This document shows, in pieces, positions 16,511 through 27,203 of a stretch of 64,000 nt of DNA. Source of the DNA: Marinicauda algicola (lineage in GTDB: Bacteria; Pseudomonadota; Alphaproteobacteria; Caulobacterales; Maricaulaceae). The stretch's first letter is position 1. Each line of letters opens with the position of its first letter. Under the pieces are notes generated by a model that saw nothing but the letters and a program-made list of their open reading frames with translations, ran no database searches and had not been told where the DNA came from. The position numbers and the translations under genes were made by a program. The stretch lies in contig NZ_CP071057.1 of NCBI RefSeq assembly GCF_017161425.1, positions 3,225,501 through 3,289,500 of the forward strand. Reading direction: 5' to 3'.

Positions 16511-17840
16511 CATCGCCTCCCCGGGATTCGCGGACATCGGTGAAACGCTCGCCGGTCGCTTCAAGCACGGCCTCCACGCCGAAGGCCCGAGCGAAGCGCT
16601 CGACGATGACATCGCAATAGCCCGGATCGAGTTCGATCAGCCGGGCGACACGCCCGGTCTGCTCGGCCGCCAGCATCGTGCTGCCCGAGCCGCCGAACAC
16701 GTCCAGCACGATCTCGCCGCGCGCCGTCACATCGCGCAGGGCGTCGGCGATCAGGGCGGTGGGTTTGACGGTGGGGTGGAGCTTCAGGAGCTCGCCGCGC
16801 TCCTTCGAGCCGCCATTGCATCCCGGATAGGCCCAGACATTGGTGCGGTTGCGCCCGTGCTTGCCGAGCTCGACATTGTTGCGGTGCGACGCGCCGGGCT
16901 TCTTGAACACGGCGATCAGCTCGTGCTGGCTGCGATAGAGCGAGCCCATCCCGCCGGTCCCCTTGTCCCAGACCGCCAGATTGAGAAGATCGAATCCGCA
17001 AGCTTCGCCCGCCTGGATGAGCGGCGAGATCGAGCGCCAGTCCATGCAGCTGAAGGCAATACCTCCGGGTTTCATGCGGGCGGCCAGGTGGCTGTGGACA
17101 GTCTTCAGGAAACCGGCGAACGCCTCCTCGCTCATCTCGCCGGACGCCATGGCGAACTCGCGGTGCTTGATCTTGCCCAGCCCGCTGATGTGCTTGTCGA
17201 CGGGCACGTTATAAGGCGCGTCGGTGAAGACCGCGTCGGCGGTCTCTACCCCCAGCAAGGCGTCATAGATCTCGGGCTTGAGCGAGTCCCCGCACACGAG
17301 CCGGTGCGGGCCGATCTGCCAGACATCCCCGAGCAGGGTGACCGGCACGTCCGGCGTGTCGGGAATGGCCGGCTCCTCGTCTCCACCGTCATCGAGCAGG
17401 ACATCGATCTCGCCGATCTCGAAGCCGATGGCCTCCATGTCGAAATCGAGCTCGACCAGCTCGCCGATCTCGATACGCAGCGTCTCGAGATCCCAGTCCG
17501 CGCCTTCAGCCAGCTTGTTGTCGGCGATGCGATAGGCGCGGATCTCCTCGTCTGAGAGATGCTCGATGCGGATGGCCGGGGCACACGTGCGCCCAAGCTT
17601 TTTCGCTGCGGCGATCCGGGCCAGGCCGGCGATGACCTCGCCCTTGGCATCAACCAGGATCGGTGTGACGAAACCGAAGCGCTCGATCGATTTGGCGAGC
17701 TTCCTGATCTGGGACGCCGGGTGCTTTCTCAGTTCCCGGCTCGGAAGAACCAGATCATCAAAGGCGATCTCGATCAGGTGGAGGTGGTTAGGTATCTGCG
17801 GCGGAACAGAGTCCAGCCGCGCTGTTTGTATGGATGACAT
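16500..17840 (-). CDS. ParB-domain DNA methyltransferase
   Basis: The 446-residue product has a ParB/sulfiredoxin-like N-terminal domain (about 20-120, including VTPILVDAKGEVIAGLARIAAAKKLG) and a C-terminal beta-class amino-methyltransferase. Motif IV reads TDAPYNVPV, with Ala where the common form has Pro (DPPY). The SAM-binding motif near the C-terminus is VFGGSGSTMLAAE. Such proteins modify adenine N6 or cytosine N4 and are frequent in prophages, probably as shields against host restriction. ATG 17840 was chosen because GAGGGGG lies seven bases upstream. That site falls inside an inverted repeat. No restriction endonuclease gene is adjacent. Confidence 0.9.
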   Translation of the reverse strand: MSSIQTARLDSVPPQIPNHLHLIEIAFDDLVLPSRELRKHPASQIRKLAKSIERFGFVTPILVDAKGEVIAGLARIAAAKKLGRTCAPAIRIEHLSDEEIRAYRIADNKLAEGADWDLETLRIEIGELVELDFDMEAIGFEIGEIDVLLDDGGDEEPAIPDTPDVPVTLLGDVWQIGPHRLVCGDSLKPEIYDALLGVETADAVFTDAPYNVPVDKHISGLGKIKHREFAMASGEMSEEAFAGFLKTVHSHLAARMKPGGIAFSCMDWRSISPLIQAGEACGFDLLNLAVWDKGTGGMGSLYRSQHELIAVFKKPGASHRNNVELGKHGRNRTNVWAYPGCNGGSKERGELLKLHPTVKPTALIADALRDVTARGEIVLDVFGGSGSTMLAAEQTGRVARLIELDPGYCDVIVERFARAFGVEAVLEATGERFTDVRESRGGDDER

Positions 17841-17843
17841 CTG

Positions 17844-17876
17844 GATGCCCCCTCTTTGCGCCAGGCAAGGGGCATC
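17844..17876 (-). promoter_or_regulatory. Hairpin covering the methyltransferase ribosome site
   Basis: GATGCCCC (17844-17851) pairs with GGGGCATC (17869-17876), with an inner TTGC/GCAA extension. On the minus-strand mRNA the G-rich ribosome site lies in the 3' arm, so translation could be limited unless the hairpin opens. Confidence 0.45.
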
Positions 17877-17879
17877 TTC

Positions 17880-17894
17880 ACGCACTTAGTGCGT
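17880..17894. promoter_or_regulatory. 7-bp-arm palindrome upstream of the methyltransferase operon
   Basis: ACGCACT-T-AGTGCGT is a perfect 15-base palindrome 40 bases before the start codon, a typical place for a dimeric repressor. The XRE or winged-helix protein of the island, or the ParB domain itself, could bind it. Confidence 0.4.
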
Positions 17895-18127
17895 TAGCCG
17901 GCCCCCGCCCGACTGATCCAAAAAAAACTAATCATCTGTATCCCTTCGATGCTGCCAGACAGCCCGGCTGCTTCCTCGAGATGAATTCGACATAAGAGCG
18001 CCGATCCTCGTCGCAAGAGGGTCGGCGGCAAAAAGGTCAATGATGCGCAAATCTTATGCACCCATGGTGCTTATCATTTCGTATCCTGCTTTCGATCGAC
18101 GACAATATGAATCTCGCCCACCTTTTC
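17895..18127. other. Non-coding right flank of the island
   Basis: This A+T-richer stretch contains a run of nine A residues near 17921-17929 that is probably part of the leftward promoter region. I see no gene, tRNA or terminator. Confidence 0.4.
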
Positions 18128-18391
18128 TCAGTCTGCTGACAGACTCGCTGCTCTGTTTGCGCCGTCGCAAAGATCGGTCAGATAGGATCCGTATTCATTG
18201 CGGAACCGCTTGCCGAGCTCGCGCAGCTGAGCTGTGTCTATCCACCCATTACGCCAGGCAACTTCTTCCGGGCACGCAATCTTGAAATCGTTCTGCCGCT
18301 CGGTCGCGCGTACCCATTCGCCGGCATTCACCAGTCCCTCAAGCGTGCCTGTGTCCAGCCAGGTCGCGCCGCGGAAGGTGCAATGCTCTTA
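18128..18391 (-). pseudogene. rfbA: C-terminal fragment of rfbA
   Basis: Read on the minus strand, this stretch encodes the last 80-odd residues of a glucose-1-phosphate thymidylyltransferase. It shows TWLDTGTLEGLVNAGEWVR, the FKIACPEE block, the GWID-AQLREL block and a YGSYL terminus before a stop. The intact rfbA at 29783 has the matching WLDTGT, CPEE, GWIDRAQLR and YGQYL positions. An in-frame stop lies just before the fragment at about 18392, and the N-terminal three quarters, with the catalytic site, are absent. It is not a recent copy of the intact gene. It marks a break point at the edge of the island. Confidence 0.85.
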
Positions 18392-18831
18392 CCTCGCGGG
18401 ACTTGAGGTGGACCCAGTTGAGTGACCTAAGCCCCCCGCCCTTACACTTTCAGCGGCGCCGGGGCTCGATAGTCTATCTGTTCGGGTAGATCGATTGCGC
18501 CGTAAGCCTAGCCGATTAGGAACTCGCGAGATCGGCGCACCCGCGCCGGCGTATGATAGCGCTTGCCAAGCCGGACTGCGGGTTATCACCACCGGGTCGT
18601 AAGTACCGGTCGACGCGATTGGCTCGTAGCGGGACAACTCCGGAATTTGCCTATGCTACTCAGGAGCGGACGCGGACTGGGATCATACAATCGAGTTTGT
18701 GTATGCTTCGCGATTGGCTTATTCGCAGATGCGCCAAGGCTGAGAAGTCCTTCATTGCCGCTACGAAGTTGTTGGTCGCATGAGTGCTTATCAAGAATAT
18801 GCTGTGTCGGTTGCGTCTGGAGATTCGCTGA
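18392..18831. other. Non-coding gap before glmS
   Basis: This 440-base region has mixed composition and several short open frames without ribosome sites. A stretch at 18403-18432 (TGAGGTGGACCCAGTTGAGT and on) faintly recalls an insertion-sequence end, but no transposase remains. The glmS promoter should lie in the last 150 bases; I could not fix its boxes. Confidence 0.35.
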
Positions 18832-20649
<1,818 letters not shown>

Positions 20650-20656
20650 CTCGCGT

Positions 20657-22852
20657 CTAGCGCGCGGCCAGGTCGAATCCGAATAGCGGATCGAACGCGG
20701 TCAGCATGTGGTACAGCATGCTGGCCGGAATGGCCGGCGCGGCGGGCTGGCCCTTGGCATCGAAGGCGTCGATCCACCCCCCACGCGGGCCCCCCGCGAG
20801 ATAACTCGCTAGAATTCGGTCGAGCACGCGCGAGGCTTCGCCCGGCGGGGCCGTTTCGGGATGGAAGAGCCGCGCGCGGAACATCTCAAGCTGCGGCCAG
20901 AGCCGGCGCTTGCCGGAGACGATCTTGGCATCCCGGTCGACCGCGTCGAGTGCAAAGCCTTCGGCATTGCGCCCGATCCTGTCGGCGAATGCGATCAGCC
21001 GGCGGCGCCAGCTGATCAGGTCGCGCCCCGTTTCCTCCTCAAAAAAGCCGAGCAGCACCGCCCACTCGTAACAGTGGCCGGGCTCCACGAGATTGCCGGG
21101 CGCGCCCGGCGCGCGCGACCAGTCCTGAGCGAAGGTCTCGGTGAGGGCTCCGCTCTTCGGATCGAAGAAGCGGGTCTCGAACAGTTCGACGATGTCGCGG
21201 GCGAACTCGGTAAAGCGGGCCTCGCCGGTGGCCCGGCGCAGGGCGAGGGCGGCCTCGAGCAGGTGCATGTGGGGGTTGGAGTGGCGCCACTTCCCATGCG
21301 GAAGGCGGTCGAGAAAGCCGCCGTGTTCTGGGTCCGCGAGTTCGGTCTGGACGAACGCGAGCGCTTCTTCGGCGATCTCTCTTGCCCGCGTCTCGCCGGT
21401 CGCCATGAAGGCGTAGGCGCCCGCAAGCATGACAAAAGCATGGTCGTAGAGCGCGCGCACAGCGCTGACCGGCTCGCCCTGGGGCGTTAGCACGCTAGCC
21501 CATCCGCCTTGCGGAGCGCGGGCGGTCGTGTCGAGATAATCGAGACCCTTGTGCACGAGGTCGAGCCCGCGCGGGTCGTCCCAGCCGAGCAGGCGGGCGT
21601 GCGAGAACGCGTAGATCTGGCGCGGCAGGACACGCCCGCGCCGGTCCAGACCGGCGAGTGGGGCCCCGTCTAGGTCAATCGCTTCTACGAAGCCGCCGCG
21701 CTGCTCGTCCCAGGCGCGCTCGGCCCAAAACGGCAGGCAATCCTCGAACAGCCAGTTGCGTAACCGTGCGATGGTGTCGCTCTGCAACGAGGCGGCAAAG
21801 CCGCGTCTTGCGGCTTCCTCGGCAAGCGGCTTGGTTGAGGCCGCCTCGCTGAGCGGGGTGACCAAAACGCCACGCGGGGTCGCGGCGACGGCGATGCCGG
21901 ACAACCCGCGGACCGCAATCATGGGACCTTCGCTGCGTACGTAACAGCCGTGCGTATCGATCGCGAAGACCGCGCCCTCGCAAACATTGTCATGCCTATG
22001 CGACTTGAGCGCGTGCAATGCCCCATAGTCGCCGATATCGCTCCAGCCCATGTCGACGGGCACAACCTCGACGCCCTCTACGTGTTCCATCACGGCATAG
22101 TCGATCGATTCAGACCGGCATTCTGCAAAGCGGGCGGCGTCCAAGCTCACGCTCTGCCCCGGCCGCGGCGGTAGGGAGATCGCGGCCGCTGCCGTTACCG
22201 CCTCTAGGATATCGGGCGCATGCTGGGCGAAGGCCTCCAGCATGCGCCCCGCGGAAAACAAGAAGATGCCGGCATTCCACCAGTATCCGCCCTGTTCGAG
22301 ATAGTCTTGCGCGGTTTCTCGCGACGGCTTCTCGACGAAGGCTTGCACCGAGGCGGCCTGCTCGAGGCGCGCACCCGGCGCGCGGATATAGCCGTAGCAG
22401 GTGGCGGCGTGGTCGGGCTTGATGCCGAAGGTAACGATCGCACCAGAGCGCGCTGCCTTGGCCCCACAGGTTAGTGCTCGATGGAAGGCGGCAAGGTCGC
22501 TGACATGGTGATCGGCGGGCATGATCAGCACCAGATCGCCGGGTGTCCGCCCCAGGCAGGCGGCCGCCACGGCCGGAGCCGAATTCCGCGGCACCGGCTC
22601 AAGGATGAGACCGGCCCCGGGCAGTTCGCGGCGCAACAGATCCTCGTGGCGCGCCGACCCGACGGCACACAGCGGGCCAAACGTCACCTGTTGAGCGGCC
22701 CTGCTGACACGGGCGGCCGTTTCGGCCAGCATCGATTTGTCGGAGATGAGCGGGAGGAATGGCTTGGGTGCACGGTCTGTGGAGATCGGCCAGAGGCGCG
22801 TGCCCCGCCCACCGCACAGAATGACCGGCTGGATCTCGTCTGTCCGCGTCAC
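20657..22852 (-). CDS. manC: Mannose-1-phosphate guanylyltransferase fused to an AGE-family isomerase
   Basis: The 731-residue product has two domains. Residues 1-350 are a GDP-mannose pyrophosphorylase with CGGRGTRLWP, MPADHHV, FVEKPS and WWNAGIF, ending in MGWSDIGDYGAL. Residues 360-731 are an (alpha/alpha)6-barrel of the N-acylglucosamine 2-epimerase (AGE) superfamily, with NPHMHLLEA, GHCYEWAVLL and LWPQLEMFRA. Ordinary ManC carries a cupin mannose-6-phosphate isomerase at this place, so the AGE domain probably does that isomerisation. One chain would then go from fructose 6-phosphate to mannose 6-phosphate and, after the mutase at 9143, to GDP-mannose. The start is GTG 22852. It diverges from ugd. 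Confidence 0.9.
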   Translation of the reverse strand: MTRTDEIQPVILCGGRGTRLWPISTDRAPKPFLPLISDKSMLAETAARVSRAAQQVTFGPLCAVGSARHEDLLRRELPGAGLILEPVPRNSAPAVAAACLGRTPGDLVLIMPADHHVSDLAAFHRALTCGAKAARSGAIVTFGIKPDHAATCYGYIRAPGARLEQAASVQAFVEKPSRETAQDYLEQGGYWWNAGIFLFSAGRMLEAFAQHAPDILEAVTAAAAISLPPRPGQSVSLDAARFAECRSESIDYAVMEHVEGVEVVPVDMGWSDIGDYGALHALKSHRHDNVCEGAVFAIDTHGCYVRSEGPMIAVRGLSGIAVAATPRGVLVTPLSEAASTKPLAEEAARRGFAASLQSDTIARLRNWLFEDCLPFWAERAWDEQRGGFVEAIDLDGAPLAGLDRRGRVLPRQIYAFSHARLLGWDDPRGLDLVHKGLDYLDTTARAPQGGWASVLTPQGEPVSAVRALYDHAFVMLAGAYAFMATGETRAREIAEEALAFVQTELADPEHGGFLDRLPHGKWRHSNPHMHLLEAALALRRATGEARFTEFARDIVELFETRFFDPKSGALTETFAQDWSRAPGAPGNLVEPGHCYEWAVLLGFFEEETGRDLISWRRRLIAFADRIGRNAEGFALDAVDRDAKIVSGKRRLWPQLEMFRARLFHPETAPPGEASRVLDRILASYLAGGPRGGWIDAFDAKGQPAAPAIPASMLYHMLTAFDPLFGFDLAAR

Positions 22853-23061
22853 TGTCTCTGTCTCCCGAAGCGCGGCGCGGCCGCGTCGCGCTTGTAAACC
22901 GCGCTGGCGGTAACACTGGCCGCCTGATCATCCGGTTAACGGGGTCTGACCTTTCCCGTCCGCCCCGTGCGGAGGTTTTCCGTTGCACTCCAGGCCTCAA
23001 ATGGCGTAGCCGAGGGCGGTCCGGTCATCGGACCGGGAAACAGTTCTGAAGGGGTGGATCC

Positions 23062-24366
23062 ATGCGCGTCGCGATGATCGGAACCGGATATGTTGGACTC
23101 GTCTCCGGGGCCTGCTTCGCTGATTTCGGCCATCACGTAACCTGTATCGACAAGAACCAGGAAAAGATCGACATGCTTCGCTCGGGCGGCGTGCCGATTT
23201 ACGAGCCGGGGCTGGATCTGCTCGTCGCGCGCAATATCCGAGAAGGGCGCTTGGATTTCGAGACCGATCCTACCCAGGCCGTGCGTGAAGCCGACGTGGT
23301 CTTCATTGCGGTGGGCACCCCATCGCGTCGAGGCGATGGTCACGCCGATCTCAGCTATGTCTATGCGGCTGCGGAGGAAATCGCACGCGTCATGGACGGT
23401 TTCACCGTCGTGGTGACCAAGTCCACCGTCCCGGTCGGTACCGGCGACGAGGTCGAGGTGGTCATTAGGAAGGCGCGTCCCGACGGCGACTTCTCCGTGG
23501 TTTCCAATCCCGAATTCCTGCGCGAAGGCGCAGCGATCGAGGACTTCAAGCGCCCCGACCGGGTCGTAGTGGGCACCGGGTGCGAGCGCGCGCGCGAGGT
23601 GATGCGCGAGCTTTACCGTCCGCTTTTTCTCAATGAAACCCCGATCGTTTTCACCGAGCGGCGCACGTCCGAACTGATCAAGTATGCCGCGAATGCCTTC
23701 CTAGCGATGAAAATTACCTTCATCAACGAGATCGCCGATTTGTGTGAAGCGGTTGGGGCCAACGTCCAGGAGGTGGCACGCGGCATCGGTCTAGACAACA
23801 GGATCGGAAAGAAATTCCTTAACGCGGGACCGGGCTATGGCGGCTCGTGCTTTCCCAAGGACACGCTCGCCCTGACCCGCACCGCACAAGATGCCGGCCG
23901 GCCGCTGCGGCTAGTGGAGACCACGGTAGAAATCAATGATGCGAGGAAGATGCGCATGGCCGAAAAGGTCATCGAAGCCTGCGGCGGATCGGTTAAGGAC
24001 AAGACGATCGCCGTGCTCGGCCTGACCTTCAAACCGGGGACTGACGACATGCGCGAAGCGCCTAGTCTGGTGATCATTCCGGCCCTACTGAAGGCCGGGG
24101 CCAAAGTTCAGGCCTATGATCCGGCCGGAATCTCGGAAGCAGAAACCATGCTGGAGGGCGTGACGTTCGTCTCCGGACCCTATCTTTGCGTCGAGGGCGC
24201 CGATGCGCTGGTGATCGTCACAGAATGGAACGAGTTCCGCGCCCTGGATCTCGACCGTGTGAAATCGGCCCTGCGCGATCCGGTGATCGTGGACCTGCGA
24301 AACATCTACGAGCCTGAGGAGATGGCGCGTCGTGGCATGAAATACATCAGCATCGGCCGGTCCTGA
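23062..24366 (+). CDS. ugd: UDP-glucose 6-dehydrogenase
   Basis: The 434-residue enzyme oxidises UDP-glucose twice to UDP-glucuronate using NAD. The N-terminal Rossmann fold has GTGYVGLVSG. The catalytic block reads GPGYGGSCFPKD, with the nucleophile Cys. NPEFLREG and the central KYAANAFLAMKITFINE helix are typical. The C-terminal domain has GLTFKPGTDDMREAPS. AAGGGG lies eight bases before ATG 23062. UDP-glucuronate could feed acidic polysaccharide or glucuronosyl lipids. galU follows 51 bases downstream, so substrate and enzyme genes are paired. Confidence 0.96.
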   Translation: MRVAMIGTGYVGLVSGACFADFGHHVTCIDKNQEKIDMLRSGGVPIYEPGLDLLVARNIREGRLDFETDPTQAVREADVVFIAVGTPSRRGDGHADLSYVYAAAEEIARVMDGFTVVVTKSTVPVGTGDEVEVVIRKARPDGDFSVVSNPEFLREGAAIEDFKRPDRVVVGTGCERAREVMRELYRPLFLNETPIVFTERRTSELIKYAANAFLAMKITFINEIADLCEAVGANVQEVARGIGLDNRIGKKFLNAGPGYGGSCFPKDTLALTRTAQDAGRPLRLVETTVEINDARKMRMAEKVIEACGGSVKDKTIAVLGLTFKPGTDDMREAPSLVIIPALLKAGAKVQAYDPAGISEAETMLEGVTFVSGPYLCVEGADALVIVTEWNEFRALDLDRVKSALRDPVIVDLRNIYEPEEMARRGMKYISIGRS

Positions 24367-24417
24367 TTCGTGGCCGTGCATTGATCCGGCCTCCGGCGCA
24401 GCAGTCAAGAGACCGTC

Positions 24418-25290
24418 ATGAATATAAGAAAAGCCGTCCTCCCGGTCGCGGGTCTGGGTACGCGGGTGCTTCCGGCGACCAAGTCTATGCCCAAGGAAAT
24501 GTTGCCAATCTTCGATCGCCCTGCGCTGCAGTACGTCGTCGATGAGGCCCTTGCCGCGGGGGTCGAGCACATTGTTTTCGTGACCGGGCGCAACAAGGCA
24601 TCCATTGAGGATTACTTCGACCGGGCGTTTGAACTCGAGGCAGTTCTGGAGCGCACTGGGAAGATCGGCGCGCTGGAATCTCTGAGGTCGTCCCTGCCCG
24701 AGCCGGGCCAGTTCAGCTTTGTACGCCAACAGAGTCCGCTCGGGCTGGGTCATGCGATCTGGTGCGCCCGTGATGTCATCGGCAACGAGCCCTTCGCGGT
24801 CCTGCTGCCTGACATGGTCATGCGTTCGGCCGTGCCGTGCTTGCAGCAGATGGCCGCTGCGTTCGCGCGCTCGGGCGGCAATATCGTTTCGGTGCAGGAC
24901 GTGCCCCGCGAGCAGGTGTCGCGCTACGGGATCGTCGACCCGGCTGGAGCCGATGGCGATCTCATCCGTATCCGAGGCATGGTCGAGAAACCAAGCGTGG
25001 ACACCGCGCCCTCCACGATGATGATTTCCGGGCGCTATATCCTCCAGCCGGAAATTTTTTCCCTGATCGAGGCTCAAGATCCCGGCGCCGGGGGAGAGAT
25101 TCAGCTCACCGACGCGATGGTGACCCTCATGGAGCGGTCCGACTTCTACGCCCTTCCTTTCGACGGTGAGATTTTCGACACCGGTTCCAAGACGGGCTAT
25201 CTGGAAGCGTTCGCCGCGTTCGCCCTGGCCGACCGCCAGCATGGCGAAGCGGTCCGCACGATCCTGGAGCGGCTTCTTGCTGCCCGCTGA
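24418..25290 (+). CDS. galU: UTP-glucose-1-phosphate uridylyltransferase
   Basis: The 290-residue enzyme makes UDP-glucose. It has the nucleotidyltransferase motif AGLGTRVLPATKSMPKEML, followed by DRPALQYVVDEAL, QQSPLGLGHAIW, VEKP and EIFDTGSKTGYLEA. Length is normal. UDP-glucose is the substrate of Ugd just upstream and of SqdB at 59.7-60.9 kb, so this gene serves both the polysaccharide and the sulfolipid branches. Confidence 0.96.
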   Translation: MNIRKAVLPVAGLGTRVLPATKSMPKEMLPIFDRPALQYVVDEALAAGVEHIVFVTGRNKASIEDYFDRAFELEAVLERTGKIGALESLRSSLPEPGQFSFVRQQSPLGLGHAIWCARDVIGNEPFAVLLPDMVMRSAVPCLQQMAAAFARSGGNIVSVQDVPREQVSRYGIVDPAGADGDLIRIRGMVEKPSVDTAPSTMMISGRYILQPEIFSLIEAQDPGAGGEIQLTDAMVTLMERSDFYALPFDGEIFDTGSKTGYLEAFAAFALADRQHGEAVRTILERLLAAR

Positions 25291-25331
25291 GACTTTTATC
25301 GAAGACGTGACATCGTCTGGCAGGCGGTGAG

Positions 25332-27137
25332 ATGAAGGCGCGGCTCCTTACGCTTCTGCGATCGAGCGCGCTCGGCCGGGGATTGATAGAGTTTGCCGCC
25401 GAGCGCTTGGCCGGGCTGCGCCGCAGCGGCTTCGTGCATGGCCGCTTTCCGCGCTACCGGGCCTGGCATGACACCGTGCACGCGCGCGGCGCCTGTTCGC
25501 CGACGAACGGACCGCTGATCTCGGTGCTGATCCCCGCCTTCAATCCCGACTCGGCGCACTTTCGCGCGATGATCGCCTCGCTGCAGGCTCAGACCTATTC
25601 GCATTTCGAGGCGCTGATCTGCGATGACGGCTCTTCGGCGCGCGAGGCGTTCGCCTACATCGCGGAGGCGGCTGATCCGCGCATCCGCCTGATAGAACGC
25701 GGCGCGAACGGCGGCATTTCGGCCGCGACGAACACTGCGCTAGAACAGGCGAGTGGCGAGTTCACCGCCTTTCTCGACCAGGACGACAGCCTGGCGCCCG
25801 ACGCGCTGGCCGCCATCGCCACCGCGTTCGCCAGAGAACCGGACGCGATCCTGGTCTATACCGACGAGGACAAGCTGGACCGGCGTGGCCGGCCCTGTGA
25901 ACCCTATTTCAAGCCGGTCTTCGACCGAGCGCTCCTCTACCGGCGCAATTACATCAACCATCTGACCGCGATCCGGACCGGAGCGCTGCGCGCGCTAGGC
26001 GGCCTGGACGGACGCTATGACGGCGCGCAGGACTACGACCTCGTCCTGCGCGTGCTCGAACGGCACGGGCCGCAGGCCTTTGCCCACATGCCCCGTGTCG
26101 CCTATCACTGGCGCACGGGACGCTGGGCGCGCAGCTTGTCGCAGACGCGCGCGGGCCAGGTAGCTGCCGCGCGCAAGGCGGCGCTGGAGGCTCATCTGAC
26201 GCGTCTGGGACAATCCGCCGAAATCTTTGCCGGCGCCGAACTCGACGTCCGATGGCCGGTGCCCGCACAGACCCGCGTGAGCGTCATCATTCCGACGCGC
26301 GACCGGCTCGACCTCATCGAACGATGCGTGCGTGAGGCACGGGCTTCGGCCGAAGGGGTCGTCTGCGAATGGATCCTCGTAGACAACGATTCTGTCGAGC
26401 AAGACACGATCGCCTGGTTCGAGCGGGAAGCGCGGCGCGCCGACACACGGGTCGTGCGCGCACCGGGCGGGTTCAATTTCTCGCACCTCGTCAACACCGG
26501 CGCGGCGCAAGCGCGCGGCGAACTTCTCCTCATACTGAACAACGACGTCTACGGCGGAAATCCCGGCTGGATCCTGGCCATGGCGGGCGAGGCGTTGCGC
26601 CCCTGGGCCGGCCCGGTCGGGGCCCAGTTGCTTTATCCAGATGGCCGGCTGCAGCATGGCGGCATCGCCCTGGGACTGGGCGGCGTGGCCGGTCATGTCA
26701 TGAAGGGCGCCAAGCCCGGAGAGGCCGGCCCGTTCGGCCACCTCGCGCTCACGCGCACGGTCAGCGCGGTCACGGGGGCTTGCCTCATGGTGCGCCGCGC
26801 CGTGTTCGACGCGGTCGGCGGCTTCGATGCCGAGGCTTTTCCCATCGCCCTCAACGATGTGGACTTCTGTCTTCGTACCGCAAAGGCTGGTTACGAGACG
26901 GTCTGGACGCCGCACGCCCGACTCTACCATCGCGAAGGCGCGAGCCGGGGCCGCGAGACCGCGGAGGACGCGCGTTTTGCCGCCGAGATCGCCCATTTTC
27001 GGGCGCGCTGGGAGGGCGCTCTGAAGGCCGATCCCTATCTCAATCCAAATCTCGATCCGAGTGCCGAATTACTCGGCCTCGACTGGCAGATTGCCGACCG
27101 CTGCAAGACGCGCTCAGCGGCCTTCTTGTTTCTTTGA
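25332..27137 (+). CDS. Tandem GT2 glycosyltransferase
   Basis: The 601-residue protein carries two GT-A folds of family GT2. The first (about 60-270) has ISVLIPAFNP, ICDDGSS and FLDQDDSL with its DxD-type QDD. The second (about 315-560) has VSVIIPTRDR, ILVDNDS and LLILNNDVYGGNPGW, then a GACLMVRRAVFDAVGGFDAEAF acceptor-side block. This two-domain form is common among enzymes that alternate two linkages on a polysaccharide. No membrane segment is evident. AGGCGG precedes ATG 25332. The gene lies between galU and the dTDP-rhamnose genes, so rhamnose or glucose transfer is plausible. The donor cannot be read from sequence. Confidence 0.85.
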   Translation: MKARLLTLLRSSALGRGLIEFAAERLAGLRRSGFVHGRFPRYRAWHDTVHARGACSPTNGPLISVLIPAFNPDSAHFRAMIASLQAQTYSHFEALICDDGSSAREAFAYIAEAADPRIRLIERGANGGISAATNTALEQASGEFTAFLDQDDSLAPDALAAIATAFAREPDAILVYTDEDKLDRRGRPCEPYFKPVFDRALLYRRNYINHLTAIRTGALRALGGLDGRYDGAQDYDLVLRVLERHGPQAFAHMPRVAYHWRTGRWARSLSQTRAGQVAAARKAALEAHLTRLGQSAEIFAGAELDVRWPVPAQTRVSVIIPTRDRLDLIERCVREARASAEGVVCEWILVDNDSVEQDTIAWFEREARRADTRVVRAPGGFNFSHLVNTGAAQARGELLLILNNDVYGGNPGWILAMAGEALRPWAGPVGAQLLYPDGRLQHGGIALGLGGVAGHVMKGAKPGEAGPFGHLALTRTVSAVTGACLMVRRAVFDAVGGFDAEAFPIALNDVDFCLRTAKAGYETVWTPHARLYHREGASRGRETAEDARFAAEIAHFRARWEGALKADPYLNPNLDPSAELLGLDWQIADRCKTRSAAFLFL

Positions 27138-27203
27138 CACATGCGCCCGCTGCCGGTAAGTAGGCCTCAGCCAGCCCATTTTTCGACATTTCTGGAACCC
27201 TTT

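Larger units (their letters stand above)
11590..17894. mobile_element. Prophage or phage-derived island remnant
   Basis: Seven minus-strand genes with phage relatives lie in a row: ParB-methyltransferase, DUF5681, terminase large subunit, a small protein, Gp157, Rad52-HNH and a winged helix. An XRE regulator faces them. There is no integrase, portal, capsid, tail or lysis gene, so no virion could be made. The flanks are irregular and A+T-rich, and the right flank carries a truncated rfbA. No attachment-site repeat was found by eye. Outer limits are approximate. Confidence 0.7.

Noticed and set aside
11590-17894. Gene transfer agent cluster
   Set aside because: The terminase is not followed by portal, protease and capsid genes as in the RcaGTA-type clusters, and a methyltransferase and Rad52 gene are present instead.
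18403-18432. Insertion-sequence end
   Set aside because: Only a faint likeness to IS-type terminal repeats was seen; no matching second end, target duplication or transposase was found.
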